Source of the DNA: Sphingobium cupriresistens
Lineage (GTDB): Bacteria; Pseudomonadota; Alphaproteobacteria; Sphingomonadales; Sphingomonadaceae
Assembly (NCBI RefSeq): GCF_004152865.1
Contig: NZ_SEOO01000031.1
Span: 1-42,150 of the forward strand
Reading direction: 5' to 3'
DNA length: 42,150 bases
In this document: positions 28,184-36,892 of the stretch, in pieces
Layout of the letters: every line of letters starts with the position of its first letter
Position numbering within the stretch: the first letter of the stretch is position 1
The notes under the pieces: generated by a model
Databases searched by the model: none
The model's input: only the letters and a program-made list of their open reading frames with translations
Told to the model about the DNA's origin: nothing
Translations under genes and position numbers: made by a program

Positions 28184-30240
28184 AGGTCGATGCCGTCATC
28201 GGGGTCGAGCGATGCATTGCGGGCATTGCGGTTCATTGTGCGATCAGCTTCCCGTTTGACCGTGGCTGCGTCATCCTCGGGCACATCGCGATCAAGATCG
28301 AACTCATTGACCGGTGGCTTGGGGACGGGAACGACATCCTCATGTTCGCCCAGTTCGGGTTCTCGCCTGATCCCGGAGTTCGCCGTATCATTTTCTGATT
28401 TGGCCCGATCAGCAGCTGACGGCACACCCGGCTTTGGCTGATCAACTGGCGGCTGTTCGGAGCATTTCTCTTCTGCCTTGGCTGGTTTGGTCGGCAGCGG
28501 TGCCGCAATGGGTGCGAGCGCAGACCAGTCGTCCTTTGGCCGTTTTTTTGGGTGCAGCGGCTTGGGAGTGGGTGCGGGTAGAAGACGCGCGCGAAACCGT
28601 GGGTCGAGAAAGTATTTTGCCTTTTCCGCGCGGATCGGCGGAGTGCTGGCCACCAGCACTATCTCCTCGTGCTCAGAAAATTGCTGAACTTCGCCGGGGG
28701 TCAGCAACGGCCTCGCGGTCTCAGTACGTGAGACCATGATATGGCCGAGCCATGGCGAGAGGCGATGCCCGGCATAATTCTTCATTGCCCGCATCTGGGT
28801 GGCGGTGCCGAGCGCATTGGAAACGCGGCTGGCGGTATTGTCATCATTGGCCGCGAACGCGACGCGGACATGGCAATTGTCGAGAATGGCGTTGTTTGAC
28901 CCGTAGGCTTTTTCAATCTGGTTGAGCGACTGCGCGATCAGGAATGCCTTGATCCCATAGCCTGCAACAAAGGCCAGGGCGCTTTCGAAGAAGTCGAGCC
29001 TCCCCAGAGCCGGGAATTCGTCGAGCATGAACATGACGCGCTGTCGGCGTCCTTTGGCTCTCAGCTCTTCGGTCAAGCGGCGCCCGATCTGATTGAGCAT
29101 CAGGCGGACGAGCGGCTTGGTCCGGCTGATATCGGAAGGAGGAATGACCAGATAGAGCGACACAGGTGCCGCTGAATCGACAAGATCGGTGATGCGCCAG
29201 TCCGAGGCTCCGGTCACCTGCGCAATCACAGGGTCGCGGTAGAGGCCGAGGAACGACATGGCCGTCGACAGGACGCCAGACCGCTCATTGTCAGACTTGT
29301 TCAGCAGTTCTTGCGCGGCGGCTGCTACAACGGGGTGGACACCGTCCTTACCCAGGTGCGGGGTCGTCTTCATCCGGTGCAGCGTGGTTTCGATCGAACG
29401 GCGCGGATCAGACAGGAAGCCAGCGACCCCGGCCAGCGACTTGTCCTTCTCGGCATAGAGGACGTGCAGGATCGTGCCGACGAGCAGCGAATGACTGGTC
29501 TTCTCCCAATGCGTGCGCTTTTCCAGTGACCCTTCGGGGTCGATCAAGATGTCGGCGATGTTTTGGGCGTCACGCACCTCCCAATCGCCCTTCCGGACTT
29601 CGAGCAGCGGATTGTAGGGGTTGGATGCGGGGTTGGTCGGATCGAACAGCAGGACGCGGCCATGCCGGGCGCGAAAGCCCGCCGTCAGATCCCAGTTCTC
29701 GCCTTTGATATCGTGGACGATGCAACTGCCCGGCCAGGCGAGCAGCGAGGGGATTACGAGACCAACGCCCTTGCCGGAACGGGTCGGCGCAAAGCAGAGA
29801 ATATGCTCGGGGCCATTGTGCCGCAGATACCGATTCTTGTGCGAGCCGATCACCACGCCGTCCTGTTTCAGGAGGCCTGCCTTCTTGATTTCCTTGTCGG
29901 TTGCCCACCGCGCAGACCCATAGGTCTCTGACTGCTTCTCCTCCCGCGCGCGCCACACCGACATGGCAATCGCGATGACTATGGCGGCCAAGGCACCTGA
30001 GACCGCGATGAAAGCGCCGGTTTGGAAGATCTGTGGTGCATAGGCGTCGAACGCAAACCACCACCAGAAGAAGGCATAGGGCGGATAGATTGGCCAAGGT
30101 CCAAGCCAGAACCAGGGCTCGCCGAGCTCGGGTTGGTACGCAAGGGCGTGGGCCGTCCATTGGGTGGCACACCAGATGCCAAGCAAGGTGACGCTGATGA
30201 CGGCGATGACCTGACCCCAGAGAATACGGGTGGCGTTCAT
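28180..30240 (-). CDS. traG: Type IV coupling protein TraG (VirD4)
   Basis: 686-aa coupling protein that delivers the relaxase-DNA complex to the channel. Two N-terminal membrane segments (about residues 5-30 and 70-95) precede the ATPase domain. Walker A is PTRSGKGVGLVIPSLLAWP (about 150-168), followed by HDIKGENWDLTAGFRARHGR. The Walker B region is VMFMLDEFPALGRLDFFESA, and QSLNQIEKAYG and SNALGTATQMR follow. The C-terminal ~130 residues are a Pro/Asp-rich disordered tail (PKPLHPKKRPKDDWSALAPI onward), where relaxase specificity often lies. Length is normal for TraG. Confidence 0.96.
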   Translation of the reverse strand: MNATRILWGQVIAVISVTLLGIWCATQWTAHALAYQPELGEPWFWLGPWPIYPPYAFFWWWFAFDAYAPQIFQTGAFIAVSGALAAIVIAIAMSVWRAREEKQSETYGSARWATDKEIKKAGLLKQDGVVIGSHKNRYLRHNGPEHILCFAPTRSGKGVGLVIPSLLAWPGSCIVHDIKGENWDLTAGFRARHGRVLLFDPTNPASNPYNPLLEVRKGDWEVRDAQNIADILIDPEGSLEKRTHWEKTSHSLLVGTILHVLYAEKDKSLAGVAGFLSDPRRSIETTLHRMKTTPHLGKDGVHPVVAAAAQELLNKSDNERSGVLSTAMSFLGLYRDPVIAQVTGASDWRITDLVDSAAPVSLYLVIPPSDISRTKPLVRLMLNQIGRRLTEELRAKGRRQRVMFMLDEFPALGRLDFFESALAFVAGYGIKAFLIAQSLNQIEKAYGSNNAILDNCHVRVAFAANDDNTASRVSNALGTATQMRAMKNYAGHRLSPWLGHIMVSRTETARPLLTPGEVQQFSEHEEIVLVASTPPIRAEKAKYFLDPRFRARLLPAPTPKPLHPKKRPKDDWSALAPIAAPLPTKPAKAEEKCSEQPPVDQPKPGVPSAADRAKSENDTANSGIRREPELGEHEDVVPVPKPPVNEFDLDRDVPEDDAATVKREADRTMNRNARNASLDPDDGIDL

Positions 30241-30274
30241 TGAAAGTTACTCCTGATGAGGGGGTAAATGAGGG

Positions 30275-32029
30275 TCACAGGCTGATCCCGCGTCCGCGGC
30301 CCAAGGCCCAGTCGACAGTACCGCCCGGCGACATGGTGCCGGTGATGTGCTGGCCGAGGTGCTGATCGAGCGCCGGGCGCCAGGGCACGAGCTGAAAGCC
30401 CAGTCCTTCGTCGATCATCGCGAAGCGGCCCGTCGAAAGCGTCACCCGCTCCCGGTAGATGCCGCTGACATAGTCGCCTGCGCCCGACGGTTTGTGCTCA
30501 AGTCCCGTGCGCGCGGCGATGGCCTGCGTGGCGGCCGTCAGTTCCTGATTCTTCAGCGTCCCGACGAGATCCTGAGCAAGGATGACCCGCTGGCCCTGCC
30601 GGCGGGCAAGCCCCTGCGTTTCGAGATGGCTGGCGCGGGCATCCAGGGCATCGCGCACCTCGCGCCCGAAACCATTGCCCGTTGCTACGGGATCGCGGGC
30701 AGCAAGCTGGCGATCAAGCCACGTCGCGCCAGGTGCTTTGATCTGTGCCTCGAGAGGTATGTCTGATCGTGTGGCGAGCGACAGCCGGTCATGCCCTTTG
30801 GCATCCTCCCATGAGCGCAGCTCGACGATCGATCCGGCTTTGGCATCGCCGGTCATCTCCATGTCCTTGAACCGCAGATGGTGCGTGCGGCCATCGACAC
30901 CATCGACGATGGCATAGGCACTGCCCGTCAGCTCGTCGTGGAGGCCACGTTCGACCAGGCGTCCGATGACCGGTTCGCTTGGAACGTCCTGATGCAGGGC
31001 CAATGCCGATACATCAAACCGCCCGCCGTCGCGGCTTATGGCATTGTGCATCGTCTTGATGATGTCGTTGCGCACCGAAAGATCGCGCAATGTGTTTTCG
31101 GCACCGGGCTCCAGCGCCCACACCGCAGGCCCTTCGCGTGCCGCCAGTCCCAGCTGTTCCAGTTTGGCGGCGCGGCCCAGAAGCAGCCGGCGCATTTCGG
31201 GATCGGCGTCGCCGCCTGGACGCAGATCGACAAGGCCTGCAGTATCCTGCCCCAAGCGTTCAAGCTGCCGGTCAAGACTGGTCCAGCGCTCGGCATCGAC
31301 CTCGCGTTCGAGCGCGGTGCGGATGTCCAGCTCTGTGCGCGGCCCCAGTTCGAGCGTCACCCGCTCTTCCGCCCGGAACCGCAGCCCTTCGCTTATGTAG
31401 CCCCGGTCAATAACAAGATCAGTGCCGTCGCTGGCAACGCCGCGCACCAGCACATGGATGTGCGGATTGTCGGTGTTCCAATGGTCAACGGCTACCCAGT
31501 CCAGTTCGGTGCCCAGATCCTTGGCCGCGTCAGCCATCAATTCGCGGGTGAAGCTGCGCAGGTCTTCCATGTCCCCGGCATCTTCGGGCGAGACGATGAA
31601 GCGAAAGTGGTGCCGGTCATCTTCGCAACGCCCTGCAAAGGCATCCCGATCAGCCCTGTCGGTCTGGGCATCGAACATCGAGGCGTCGCGCCCGTCGCGG
31701 GACACGCCGTCACGCTCAAGATACTTGATGTGCTTTGCCAGCGGTGCGGCGCGGTAATGCGCACCGTTATGGCGAGCGATGCGCGCCATGACAGTAACGC
31801 GGCGTTGGCCAGGTGTGCGGCGCATCGCGGCGACCGTCCGACGTCCGCGCGCAGCTTTGCCGCTGCCACTGCCGCGTTTCAGACCCGCTCGCCGTGAACC
31901 CGCATGGCCCGCCTTGTTGGCGGCCCGCTGGACCTGAGCCGCCAGCTTCTGGCTCCGCCGCCCAGAGGCTGCACCGCTGTCCCTGCTTCTTCCCGGCCGC
32001 ACCCGAAATTCATTGTCGTCGCGGCTCAT
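30275..32029 (-). CDS. VirD2-like relaxase with DUF3363 domain
   Basis: 584 aa. It nicks oriT and stays on the 5' end of the transferred strand. After a basic N-terminal tail (residues 1-80) comes the relaxase domain: a candidate nucleophile region with HYRAAPLAKHIKYLERDGV (Tyr92, Tyr103), HHFRFIVSPEDAGD (140-153) and the three-His metal motif DHWNTDNPHIHVLVRG (His183, His190, His192). The C-terminal ~370 residues correspond to DUF3363, the partner domain common in this relaxase class. The gap to traG is 34 bases. An inverted repeat that may be oriT lies just upstream at 32083-32110. Confidence 0.92.
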   Translation of the reverse strand: MSRDDNEFRVRPGRSRDSGAASGRRSQKLAAQVQRAANKAGHAGSRRAGLKRGSGSGKAARGRRTVAAMRRTPGQRRVTVMARIARHNGAHYRAAPLAKHIKYLERDGVSRDGRDASMFDAQTDRADRDAFAGRCEDDRHHFRFIVSPEDAGDMEDLRSFTRELMADAAKDLGTELDWVAVDHWNTDNPHIHVLVRGVASDGTDLVIDRGYISEGLRFRAEERVTLELGPRTELDIRTALEREVDAERWTSLDRQLERLGQDTAGLVDLRPGGDADPEMRRLLLGRAAKLEQLGLAAREGPAVWALEPGAENTLRDLSVRNDIIKTMHNAISRDGGRFDVSALALHQDVPSEPVIGRLVERGLHDELTGSAYAIVDGVDGRTHHLRFKDMEMTGDAKAGSIVELRSWEDAKGHDRLSLATRSDIPLEAQIKAPGATWLDRQLAARDPVATGNGFGREVRDALDARASHLETQGLARRQGQRVILAQDLVGTLKNQELTAATQAIAARTGLEHKPSGAGDYVSGIYRERVTLSTGRFAMIDEGLGFQLVPWRPALDQHLGQHITGTMSPGGTVDWALGRGRGISL

Positions 32030-32082
32030 TTTGAAGGTGCCAGACGATTGCGCGGCAGATTTCCGGGCGTTTGGGAAGCATT

Positions 32083-32110
32083 GTATGGCAGGCTTTGCCC
32101 GGTGCCATAC
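32083..32110 (-). other. Candidate oriT inverted repeat
   Basis: GTATGGCA (32083-32090) and TGCCATAC (32103-32110) are perfect 8-bp arms. An inner GGC-TTT-GCC hairpin at 32091-32099 lies within them. They sit 54 bases upstream of the relaxase start, inside a 235-bp gap, the usual place for oriT in MOB-P type systems. On the relaxase strand an ATCTGCC sequence about 25 bases further toward the relaxase gene resembles the ATCCTG-C nick core of IncP/Ti sites, but one base differs. A second small inverted repeat (CGTGTC/GACACG, 32212-32228) lies in the same gap. A promoter-region operator is the alternative. Confidence 0.4.
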
Positions 32111-32264
32111 GGAATTATCTCGCTACAACAACCACATGAGGGCCAGGTGCTGGCACTCCTTTTATCTTGCCCTCCAAAATTGCCCTTTCGCTCAAACACA
32201 TGCTTCCCCGCCGTGTCCATCCGACACGACGCCAGAGCTGCCTGAGGTATGCTTGAGCATCCCA

Positions 32265-33038
32265 TCACGGATTTCGCGGTGAAAGCGACACAAACAGGGG
32301 GTGCGGCGCGGGGGTCGGTGACGGCAAAGAGGCCGACGGCGACGCAAGCTGGGTGCGCTGTGGATGCACATCGGCAGCACCGTCAGTGCTGCTCGCTTCT
32401 CCATCGCCGCGCGGTGTGAACAATGTAGCCTGACGCCAGGGATGAGCATTGGCAGGTGGCATGGCAGCAGGCGAAGCGATGCTGACCATTCCAAGACTTG
32501 GCGCGATCTGGGCGACGTAGTTGACGGTTTCTGCCGGAAGACTGCGACGACCGGCAGCATAGTCATCGGCACGGCCTGGTCCCGCATTGTAGGCCGCCAG
32601 CATCAAGCTGACATTGCGATACCGATTCCACATGGCGCGCAGATAGGCCGCACCTCCAAGGATGTTCGCACGCACATCGAACGGGTCAGAGCCAAGGCCA
32701 TGCCGCGCGCTCAGCATAGACCAAGTGCCGGGCATGATCTGCATCAGCCCCATGGCTCCTGTGGGCGAAACCGCGCGCGAATTGCCGCGACTTTCCGCCC
32801 GCATCACCGCCCATATCCAGAGCTCGGGAATGCCGAAGCGCTGCGATGCCTCTGCGACATGCGGCGCATAGGGATGCGCTGCAAACTGGTCAGGCACCGT
32901 CGCAACTGCGGCAACCGGAGAAGTTGCCGCTGCCAGGCCGAGAGCAAAACAAGTGCCGGGAAGGAGAAGGTGAAGGCGCAGCCGAACGGCAATCCGAACT
33001 ACGGAACACCGTCGAATGCGAAGCAAAGCAACGGTCAT
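32265..33038 (-). CDS. Lytic transglycosylase (VirB1-like)
   Basis: 257 aa. It opens peptidoglycan so the transfer channel can pass. The N-terminal hydrophobic stretch (LLPGTCFALGLAAATSPVAA) is the export signal. The SLT/goose-lysozyme domain has the catalytic Glu82 in VMRAESRGNSRAVSPTGAMG, then LMQIMPGTWSML and DVRANILGGAAYLRAMWNRY and LAAYNAGPG. The C-terminal ~70 residues are Pro/Ser-rich and probably disordered. It lies between the DUF736 gene and the relaxase, in the same orientation as the transfer genes. Confidence 0.92.
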   Translation of the reverse strand: MTVALLRIRRCSVVRIAVRLRLHLLLPGTCFALGLAAATSPVAAVATVPDQFAAHPYAPHVAEASQRFGIPELWIWAVMRAESRGNSRAVSPTGAMGLMQIMPGTWSMLSARHGLGSDPFDVRANILGGAAYLRAMWNRYRNVSLMLAAYNAGPGRADDYAAGRRSLPAETVNYVAQIAPSLGMVSIASPAAMPPANAHPWRQATLFTPRGDGEASSTDGAADVHPQRTQLASPSASLPSPTPAPHPLFVSLSPRNP

Positions 33039-33041
33039 GGC

Positions 33042-33374
33042 CTATTTCCGATCGCGATTGGTCGGACGTGACCAGAGCAAGTGATGCTCGTCGTCACGGG
33101 ACATGGAGCGAAGCAGGTTGGCGCGCAGGGGATGGGCAAAGGCCGGGTCGTCGATCTGCACCGCGACAAAGGCACCGGCGCGCTCGCCTGTGCGGTTCCA
33201 GCCAGCACCAATTTCAGTGCCGGTTTCGGCATCGCCGAGCAGCACGCGCCAGTCGGGTGCATTGTCGCTGTCGTTCGATGGAGCCGGGACGAGCGTCACG
33301 ACAGCATCGAGCATGAGGGTCCGGATTTGCCCGGTGAAACTGTCCTGCGCGGAATGAAAGACGCCGATCATCAT
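33042..33374 (-). CDS. DUF736 protein, first copy
   Basis: 110 aa. Members of DUF736 are small beta-rich proteins found almost only in conjugative islands and plasmids of proteobacteria; the function is unknown. The family pattern is visible: IGVFHSAQDSFTGQIRTL at the start, DWRVLLGDAETGTEIGAGWN in the middle and FVAVQIDDPAFAHPLRANLL near the end. ATGATG at the start overlaps the stop of the TraF-like gene. A diverged second copy is at 37696-38013. Confidence 0.88.
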   Translation of the reverse strand: MMIGVFHSAQDSFTGQIRTLMLDAVVTLVPAPSNDSDNAPDWRVLLGDAETGTEIGAGWNRTGERAGAFVAVQIDDPAFAHPLRANLLRSMSRDDEHHLLWSRPTNRDRK

Positions 33375-33964
33375 GGTTTGTGCTCCTGGTTGGTGGTTGG
33401 GGAACCGGCGGACGCACCAAATCCACGCCAGCGCAGGGGCTGGTCAGGTGCATCACGGGTAAGGATGGGGTGTGCCGTGCCGATAAGACCGGCTGCGGGC
33501 AGAGCGCCGAAATAGCGCCCATCAAGGCTGTCGGGCGCAGGGTTCAACAGGAACAATTCGTCTGTTCGAACGCGGTGACAGCCCTGCCAGCTTGGCAAAG
33601 GCCGACCCAATCTGTCGTGCGATTTGGCTATAGCGACACGGTTGCCGTCCACCGAGACGAAAGCACCGGCGCGGCACGCCCATTGCCCGGGCAAGGCCGC
33701 GACATGTTTCATGAGCGGTACGCCGATCGGCAGATAGTGGCGATCGGCCATCATCCGTGCGGTCGCAGCCGGCGGCACAATGGCGACCAACTCGCCGAGC
33801 CTTGGGCGTGTGTCGCTCACGAGGCGATAGAGGCCGACGGGCGCACTGGCGCTCGCGTTCCACATCAGTCTCGGTCGCGGCGACAGGATGGCGGCTGCTG
33901 CGAACCCGGCGCTGAACAAGCCTGCCCACAGTATCGTGGCGCGAACATAGCGGCGGCGGCTCAT
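33371..33964 (-). CDS. traF: S26-family peptidase TraF-like (pilin maturation)
   Basis: 197 aa from ATG 33964; this start overlaps the DUF2840 stop, whereas the longer frame upstream is an Arg-rich shadow. One N-terminal membrane segment (residues 10-27, TILWAGLFSAGFAAAAIL) anchors it to the inner membrane with the active site outside. The serine nucleophile is Ser40 in SASAPVGLYRL and the general base is Lys86 in PLMKHVAALPG, the Ser-Lys dyad of signal peptidase I relatives. RP4 TraF cyclises the TrbC pilin, and a TrbC pilin is encoded at 25576-25908. Confidence 0.9.
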   Translation of the reverse strand: MSRRRYVRATILWAGLFSAGFAAAAILSPRPRLMWNASASAPVGLYRLVSDTRPRLGELVAIVPPAATARMMADRHYLPIGVPLMKHVAALPGQWACRAGAFVSVDGNRVAIAKSHDRLGRPLPSWQGCHRVRTDELFLLNPAPDSLDGRYFGALPAAGLIGTAHPILTRDAPDQPLRWRGFGASAGSPTTNQEHKP

Positions 33965-34482
33965 GCTTCGAGCGCCTTGCGCCGGAGCCAGGCCGCGTGC
34001 CGCTCCGCTGTGTAAGCCCTGAACGGCATTCCGGCATTCAGCCGGTTGCCGACGTGGCGCCAGTGATCGGGCGATGCGTCGCACGGATCAACACCGGCGG
34101 CTTCGACCGCATCGACGGCCTGCAACACCTGTGCGACCTTGGGCCAGCCCTCGATGTGCAGCAGAATGTCAGCGCCGGGACGGACAAACGGCAACGTCGT
34201 ATAGGCCTCGCCCGGTGCCACTGCCGTCACGATGTCGATGCACGAATGGATGGTGCCATAGTCGTTCGAGGACCAGCGCACGAAGGCGAAGACCGCGCCG
34301 GGACGAAAGGCGATGACGCGCGTGCGGCGGTTGATGATCGTGTCAGCCGCGATGCGACCGAAGCGGATCCATTGTTCGTAGCGCTTCTCGATCCAGGTCA
34401 CTTCGACCTCGGTCAGGGCGCTGGCTGTTGCTGACCTGATGGCGTGCGAGGAGCTGTGCCGCTGCGCAGTTGGCTCGCTCAT
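33961..34482 (-). CDS. DUF2840 protein
   Basis: 173 aa. Recognised as DUF2840 from TEVEVTWIEKRYEQWIRFGR, RRTRVIAFRPGAVFAFVRW, NDYGTIHSCIDIVTAVAPGE and the C-terminal RHVGNRLNAGMPFRAYTAER. The function is unknown; it is almost always next to the TraF-like peptidase in islands of this class. No membrane segment or catalytic motif. The start lies against the non-coding origin candidate where a parA gene is commonly found in relatives. Confidence 0.85.
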   Translation of the reverse strand: MSEPTAQRHSSSHAIRSATASALTEVEVTWIEKRYEQWIRFGRIAADTIINRRTRVIAFRPGAVFAFVRWSSNDYGTIHSCIDIVTAVAPGEAYTTLPFVRPGADILLHIEGWPKVAQVLQAVDAVEAAGVDPCDASPDHWRHVGNRLNAGMPFRAYTAERHAAWLRRKALEA

Positions 34483-34729
34483 GGCCGCGCTCCTGCCACC
34501 GCGAACACGACAAGCTTGACACGGACGTTGAGCAGGCCCGTCGCACCGCGATTATCCACAGGCTGCAAAAGGGTTAGCAAGAATCCGAAGGATTCTTTTC
34601 TATTAGCATCGTTAGAGGAGCGCCGATTTGCCGCAGAATTCTGCGGGTTTCCGCATGATCCCGGTTTTCGATAGGCCGAGAATCGGGTTTCCGATGGGCC
34701 GAGTCCGACGGTTTTTAATAGGCCGAGTG
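34483..34729. other. Candidate replication origin (DnaA box, palindrome, iterons)
   Basis: This gap between repA and the DUF2840 gene contains, left to right: a perfect DnaA box TTATCCACA (34552-34560), a 7-bp stem hairpin AGAATCC/GGATTCT followed by a T run (34580-34600), a perfect 16-bp palindrome CCGCAGAATTCTGCGG (34631-34646), and three direct repeats of GG(T)TTT-n-AT(A/G)GGCCGAG type starting at 34663, 34686 and 34710. The ~23-bp spacing matches iterons bound by plasmid initiators. With repA adjacent, this is a good candidate oriV allowing autonomous replication of the excised element. Confidence 0.65.
34663..34727 (-). repeat. Three iteron-like direct repeats
   Basis: On the - strand each unit reads CTCGGCC(T/C)AT followed by a variable pair and AAAACC or GAAACC. 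Units occupy 34710-34727, 34686-34703 and 34663-34680, with periods of 24 and 23 bp, so they sit on about the same face of the helix. They end immediately before the repA stop codon. Confidence 0.7.
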
Positions 34730-35614
34730 TCATGCCAACTTCTCCACAGGGAGACCGACGCGCCGGGCAGCGGCAACGAACGGGTCGACGGGGATGGGTT
34801 TGAAGATCAGGCGCTCGCGACCAAAGCTGTGCTCAAGGCTCAGATGGTAGCCCGGGAGAGACTGCCGCCGGACGATGGTCCGCAGCTCGAATGCGAATTG
34901 CTTGAGCGGCGAAAGCGCACCTGATTTGAGATGAAGGTGCGGAACGTCGAAGCTCCAGCCACCGCGCTGATGTCCACCATGCTTGCGCACGATACGGTAG
35001 AGCCAGCGCTCGACGCCGCCAGTCAGCGCAAAGTAGGCGCGGTCGATTGTCAGGATCAGGCCGCGATCGAGCACACCCGCATAGAACCAGTCGGGCAGGA
35101 TGAGCTCGATGCCAACGGCTCGGCCACGGTCGTCGAGTGTCTCCCGCCATTCGTTGATCCAGGAGAAGCGGTGGCGTCGGCGCTGGTGTTGCTGGCGGAT
35201 CGACGTGGCAACGGTCGTCGATTGCAAGCGGTCGAGCGCTGCGCGCAGCCGCTCATAATGGTCCTTGCCAGTCCCACGCCCGATGAAGGTCAGAATCTCG
35301 TGCGGACGGGCGGCGATGTGCCGAGATGTCGGGCGGCCTGCGTCGAGCGCTTCGACGAGCTGACTCGCCGCCCAAATCAGAATGTCGGCATCCCAGATGG
35401 TCGCCATGCCGTGTTCGGCTACGGCTTCGACCGAGATCCATGTGGCCCCCATTGCGAAGTCGATCGGCGCGGAGCGCCGCGACTTGGCAAGGCTGAAGAA
35501 GGGCCAGGACATCAGATCCTGAGCATCGCGCGCGGCAATGTCACCGGGCATCGAGTAGAACAGGTCGAGCTGCGCACATTTTTCATGCGCGGAAGAGGCA
35601 GCTGAACTTCGCAT
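34730..35614 (-). CDS. repA: Replication initiator protein RepA (RPA family)
   Basis: 294 aa from ATG 35614, which overlaps the stop of the AlpA-like gene; the upstream extension of the frame is not protein-like. It matches the RPA family of plasmid/island initiators: AQLDLFYSMPGDIAARDAQD, MSWPFFSLAKSRR, WISVEAVAEHGMATIWDADI, the conserved TSRHIAARPHEILTFIGRGTG in two pieces, and LILTIDRAYFALTGGVERWL with RIVRKHGGHQ. It would bind the iterons just downstream. Its presence implies that the element replicates after excision or derives from a plasmid. Confidence 0.92.
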   Translation of the reverse strand: MRSSAASSAHEKCAQLDLFYSMPGDIAARDAQDLMSWPFFSLAKSRRSAPIDFAMGATWISVEAVAEHGMATIWDADILIWAASQLVEALDAGRPTSRHIAARPHEILTFIGRGTGKDHYERLRAALDRLQSTTVATSIRQQHQRRRHRFSWINEWRETLDDRGRAVGIELILPDWFYAGVLDRGLILTIDRAYFALTGGVERWLYRIVRKHGGHQRGGWSFDVPHLHLKSGALSPLKQFAFELRTIVRRQSLPGYHLSLEHSFGRERLIFKPIPVDPFVAAARRVGLPVEKLA

Positions 35615-35865
35615 CAACGGCGCACCGGTCGCGCTGACAGGCAAATGCCTTGTCCGGGATCGGATGTTGAATTGCGGCGACCATTTTGCGCCCAGGCATC
35701 GAGATCGACTATGGCATAGACAATCCGCCGACCGAGTTTGTGAAAGGCCGGCCCCGTCCCATAGCAACGATGCTTTTCAAGCGTGCGGGCTGAGAGACCC
35801 AAATGCACGGCAGCATCGGGCGTCCTGACATAGCGCGGGAATACCGGGACGAAATCTCCATCCAT
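35614..35865 (-). CDS. AlpA/MerR-like helix-turn-helix protein
   Basis: 83 aa starting at ATG 35865 (MDGDFVPVFPRYVRTPDAAV). The HTH is at residues ~12-55: RYVRTPDAAVHLGLSARTLE, then GTGPAFHKLGRRIVYAIVDL and DAWAQNGRR, the pattern of AlpA-family and excisionase-type proteins that bind as small winged helices. Located directly before repA with overlapping stop/start; likely a regulator of repA or a recombination directionality factor. A Cys-containing tail (SDPGQGICLSARPVRR) is unremarkable. Confidence 0.88.
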   Translation of the reverse strand: MDGDFVPVFPRYVRTPDAAVHLGLSARTLEKHRCYGTGPAFHKLGRRIVYAIVDLDAWAQNGRRNSTSDPGQGICLSARPVRR

Positions 35866-35983
35866 GAAACGTCTCCTGTGAAGTGCCGGACACAAGGGGT
35901 TGGCCCGGCGAGCAGGAGGCGAGATTTGAGATTTTCAGGGACTTGGGTGAACGGACATAAGGCGTGGCTGCCGAATGTCCCGA

Positions 35984-36755
35984 TCAGTGGCCGCTCAACA
36001 GGGCGAGATAGCCGCCGTCGCGCATAGCGAGCGCCTGTCGCTGCCAGCGAGCAATCCGTTTGCGCTCGCTCGACGTGTCCCATTCGGCGGCCGAATATCG
36101 CCCGGCATCGCGGGCGATAAGTTCGATGGCCAATTCTCGCGTGGTTGCACCGCCGGACAGCGCATCGAGCAACCGAAGCCATTGGACTAAGCGCCAGTGT
36201 TCTGAAAGACCGGGCGCAAGGCAGAACGGGAGCTTCTTCACATGTCCGAGATGGCAATGGTCATGAAAGTCGGAAACAGCGGCCTGCCGTGTTTCCCAAA
36301 ATGCATCGCCCGGAAGAACGTAGGCGAGCGGTTCGGTCTCTGTTGTCTCGCCGCAAATATTCAGGCGGTAGCGGCGCTTCCCCGTCGATAAGACGAGATG
36401 CAGGCCTTCCTCATCGCGGTGCTGGGCCGCGATATTCATGCTCCCGACAATTTCGGCTTGGCTGCAGCCGTCGCAAGGGAAAGGCACCGAGCGCAGAAGG
36501 ATGACGCTGGCCGCTGTAGATGGGTGCCAGATGATCGGGAGATGGTGGGCTGGAAGATCAGGGTCCGCAGCGAAAGACCAACCCCCAGTGCCGGGCCAGA
36601 CGACTCAGCGCGAGTGGCGCAGCGTCAACGGCTTCAGCATATTGGTCGCGGTATTCAGGATTGCGGCGCAGGAATTCCTGCGCGAAATCCGTGCGGTCAT
36701 AGGTTTCATACGCTTTGGCGTAATTCTCCGAACGCCAGTCGGGCGGCTTCTCCAT
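35984..36755 (-). pseudogene. DUF6499-DUF2285 regulator split by a frameshift
   Basis: Two pieces of one gene. The start at 36755 gives MEKPPDWRSENYAKAYETYD and a DUF6499 domain ending HWGLVFRCGP, then a stop at 36558. Shifting frame by removing one base (the third-last codon region, about 36567-36570) would read FR-ADPDLPAHHLPIIWHPS and continue into the second piece without further breaks through VILLRSVPFPCDGC to the stop at 35984. The second piece carries a DUF2285/RovC-type DNA-binding domain at its end (TRELAIELIARDAG, IARWQRQALAMRDGGYLALL). The restored protein would be about 256 aa, normal for the family. Either the regulator is inactivated or this is a sequencing error; programmed shifting seems unlikely. 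Confidence 0.8.
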
Positions 36756-36892
36756 CGCACCTCTCCTATGAGGTTTTTTTGGAGTCGAACGATCACGTCG
36801 GAGCCGTCACGAGAGAAGTGCTCGAGTCAGTTCCGGGCTCCCCCGCGGCAGGGCACAATCGATTGCGCCATATTGGTGTTAACTGCCGGGTT

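Noticed and set aside
30878..31897. 339-aa open frame on the + strand inside the relaxase gene
   Set aside because: Antisense to the relaxase catalytic domain; no family features.
34479..34733. 84-aa open frame on the - strand linking repA stop and DUF2840 start
   Set aside because: The overlaps at both ends are neat, but the frame runs through the iterons, palindrome and DnaA box and the peptide looks non-protein-like. I treat it as origin DNA, possibly with the last codons of a lost parA.
36759..36780. ACCTC/GAGGT hairpin followed by seven T on the + strand
   Set aside because: The stem is only 5 bp, no + strand gene ends there, and it overlaps the ribosome-binding site of the - strand regulator. 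More likely chance from the AGGAGAGGT sequence.
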